From assembly GCF_000003605.2 (NCBI RefSeq), contig NW_003137322.1:1-10166 (forward strand): a DNA stretch of 10,166 bases, in the 5' to 3' direction. The notes beneath the pieces were generated by a model, which saw nothing but the letters and a program-made list of their open reading frames with translations, was not told where the DNA came from and made no database searches. The stretch comes from Saccoglossus kowalevskii. Its lineage: Eukaryota > Hemichordata > Enteropneusta > Harrimaniidae. Positions within the stretch are counted from its first letter, which is position 1; every line of letters starts with the position of its first letter. The position numbers were made by a program, and so were the translations under genes. Of this stretch, positions 8,721 to 10,166 are shown piece by piece.

Positions 8721-9279
8721 AAGAAAAAAATGTATAATAATAAAGTGTTACGAAGATACCTCAAAGTATGCACTCTAGTTGTATATGCATGAATAATGAA
8801 CTGAATAATGTCAGTAATACAGATACGCAAATATAAAAGAACATGTGTAAGCCTGCATTTGCATATGGATGGTTATGTACAGTGTGTAGGGTCAACTACT
8901 CTGTCTGGTGAACAATATATTAATATGTAAATTTGAGTGTAGCATGGTCATGAAGTGTGGTTTACAAGTTCTGTTGTCCTTGGAGCGAGCACGTGTAATT
9001 ACTCTTCGCGAAGTAACTGGCTTGTGTAAGCATACATGGGAACACTACAGGTTGATTCTGGACGCGACGGGTAGGACGTCACACCATATAACTGCTACTT
9101 TTCGACTGATGACTGGGTGCCAGGTGTGCTAAATAGCACACTGACTAATGTCATGGTAACAAGTTCTTAAAGTCTCACTGGACTGCATATACAGTGATTT
9201 TATTGTTGACAATGAATCCAGTGAAACCGTAAAGGACGCTACGACAACGCTTACAGTAGTTAAAGGCACATTTGACCCA
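8721..9279. other. Intergenic stretch with inverted repeats
   Basis: No gene is supported. It contains a perfect 7-bp hairpin, GTGTGCT-AAAT-AGCACAC, at 9124-9141 and an 8-base inverted repeat TCACTGGA/TCCAGTGA at 9175-9182 and 9217-9224. The open frame at 8908-9132 on the plus strand shows no recognisable domain. Confidence 0.4.
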
Positions 9280-9370
9280 TGGACGCAAGGTTCTAGACCC
9301 CTTAGCTCATTCAGTAGAGTGTGCACACGGCTCGGCGGTCTGTTGGCAAATTCGTGCGTTAGAATTCAAA
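9280..9370 (+). repeat. Degenerate tRNA-like segment, possible SINE head
   Basis: TAGCTCATTCAGTAGAGT resembles a tRNA D-arm and pol III A box (GCTC pairs with GAGT across an 8-base loop). About 56 bases after the start of this box is a weak B-box-like GAATTCAAAC. Just before it, GGTTCTAGACCCC resembles a B box of a preceding unit. No full cloverleaf can be folded by eye: the anticodon stem fails, so it is not called a tRNA gene. Confidence 0.3.
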
Positions 9371-9865
9371 CAAATAGTCTATTCATTTAAAGAGGAAGTC
9401 GTAAGCAAATTGCAATCCTTGGTTATTTGGAGTTCAAAGTGCATGACGAAAGTCTTTTCAGAATGACGCAAACAATGCCAAACAACATTGCTCTCTGCAG
9501 TGGCTCAGTCATGAACCCGAAAGTGTTGTCGACCGGCAATCAGACATACAGCACAAATCAGCGTTTGTATTCTGTCAACTCTGTGCTTTTCACTTGAAAC
9601 AACCTCGTTTTAAAAAAAACAGTCCTCCAGTAGTAAAATAGTATTGATTGGAACAATAAAAAGTACTTCGTAAGGGGACATTTTAAGAACAACGAATCTA
9701 ATAAACGGTTGCAGTTTGGAACTATGAAAGAGTAATTTCTCCGAAGGTAATTTCGTAGTAAATGCTGAAACAAAGCCGTTTGCTATCTAAGGTTAGCGTA
9801 CTTTTAGAACTACGTAATTTTTCAAGTCGAGTAGATTGTCAAGCGTAAATTTGAGTTACAGTCAA
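9371..9865. other. Intergenic stretch, nothing identified
   Basis: Open frames here are short and AT-driven, including 9558-9773 on the minus strand. No splice-bounded exon, family motif or clear repeat was seen. Confidence 0.45.
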
Positions 9866-10166
9866 TGGCGGCGGCACGGGGGAGGGTTAAAAATGTGGGG
9901 GGGCGTCGCCTCCTCGAAAATCAAACTGAAACCCTTTTTGTCAGCACAATTTGCTCCTCAAATACTGAAAATAGCGTTTGAGAGGGTCTAGATTTCAAAA
10001 TTGTTAAGAGGGAGTATGCCACTGGATTCGCCTAGTATGGTGATGAACATATCTCGCCCCTCCATACAAAATATCGTGCCGTCGCCTCTGGGGGAGCATT
10101 GAATTGTGCGACGACCAACACGGAAGTACATTTCAGCGCTGGGGTGCTAGAAATATCGCTAACGTC
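9866..10166. repeat. GC-rich repeat-like segment with G-runs at the window's right end
   Basis: Base composition changes abruptly at about 9866 to G- and C-rich sequence with runs of 5 and 7 G (9878-9903). CGTCGCCTC occurs twice in direct orientation at 9904-9912 and 10080-10088, each near a purine- or G-rich run. Such low-coding, G-run-bearing stretches resemble dispersed non-autonomous repeats in invertebrate genomes, but no family is identified and the segment is cut by the window edge. Confidence 0.35.

Noticed and set aside
9280-9370. Functional tRNA gene
   Set aside because: The anticodon and acceptor stems do not pair, and the B box is poor and too far away.
8444-9773. A third ARH copy
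   Set aside because: None of the family motifs (GDAIG, TDDSD, HADP, WALRQ, GDADTN) appears on either strand right of 7990.
1-10166. CRISPR array, bacterial operon, phage or viral genes
   Set aside because: No regularly spaced repeats, no ribosome-binding-site-led gene strings and no viral-type proteins were seen; the genes are spliced.

Overview
The window looks like nuclear DNA of an intron-rich eukaryote, most likely an invertebrate animal. It is AT-rich, its genes are split by short GT-AG introns with clear donors and acceptors, and it has no bacterial operon layout. The species cannot be fixed from the sequence.

The core is a head-to-tail pair of minus-strand genes for the ADP-ribosylglycohydrolase (DraG/ARH) family. 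Their exons were assembled by matching splice sites and phases. The upstream paralogue (7990 down to 5267) has seven exons and a complete 319-residue reading frame. The downstream paralogue (about 4890 down to 1779) has the same seven exons, with introns at the same places and phases (0,0,0,2,0,0). The genes are about 0.4 kb apart and clearly arose by tandem duplication.

The two copies differ in their expected chemistry. The downstream copy keeps every metal-binding motif (GDAIG, TDDSD, GDADTN) but has no in-frame ATG in its first recognisable exon. The upstream copy has an ordinary ATG, but its N-terminal metal site is eroded: GDAIG is GNAIG, TDDSD is IHDSD, and 11 residues are missing around the internal GDxGG segment. 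It may be a pseudo-enzyme. A phase-compatible donor at the end of the upstream gene and an acceptor ahead of the downstream gene leave open a single two-domain transcript.

Layout: 1-1238 is AT-rich and non-coding apart from a CRE-containing palindrome. 1239-1515 is a GC-richer block open on both strands, possibly an exon of another gene. 1779-4890 is the downstream ARH gene and 5267-7990 the upstream one. 7991-10166 is intergenic and repeat-like, with a coding-like fragment (8595-8720), a degenerate tRNA-like segment (about 9280-9370) and a GC-rich repeat-like right end (9866-10166). Nothing prokaryotic, no CRISPR array and no intact transposase or reverse transcriptase was seen.
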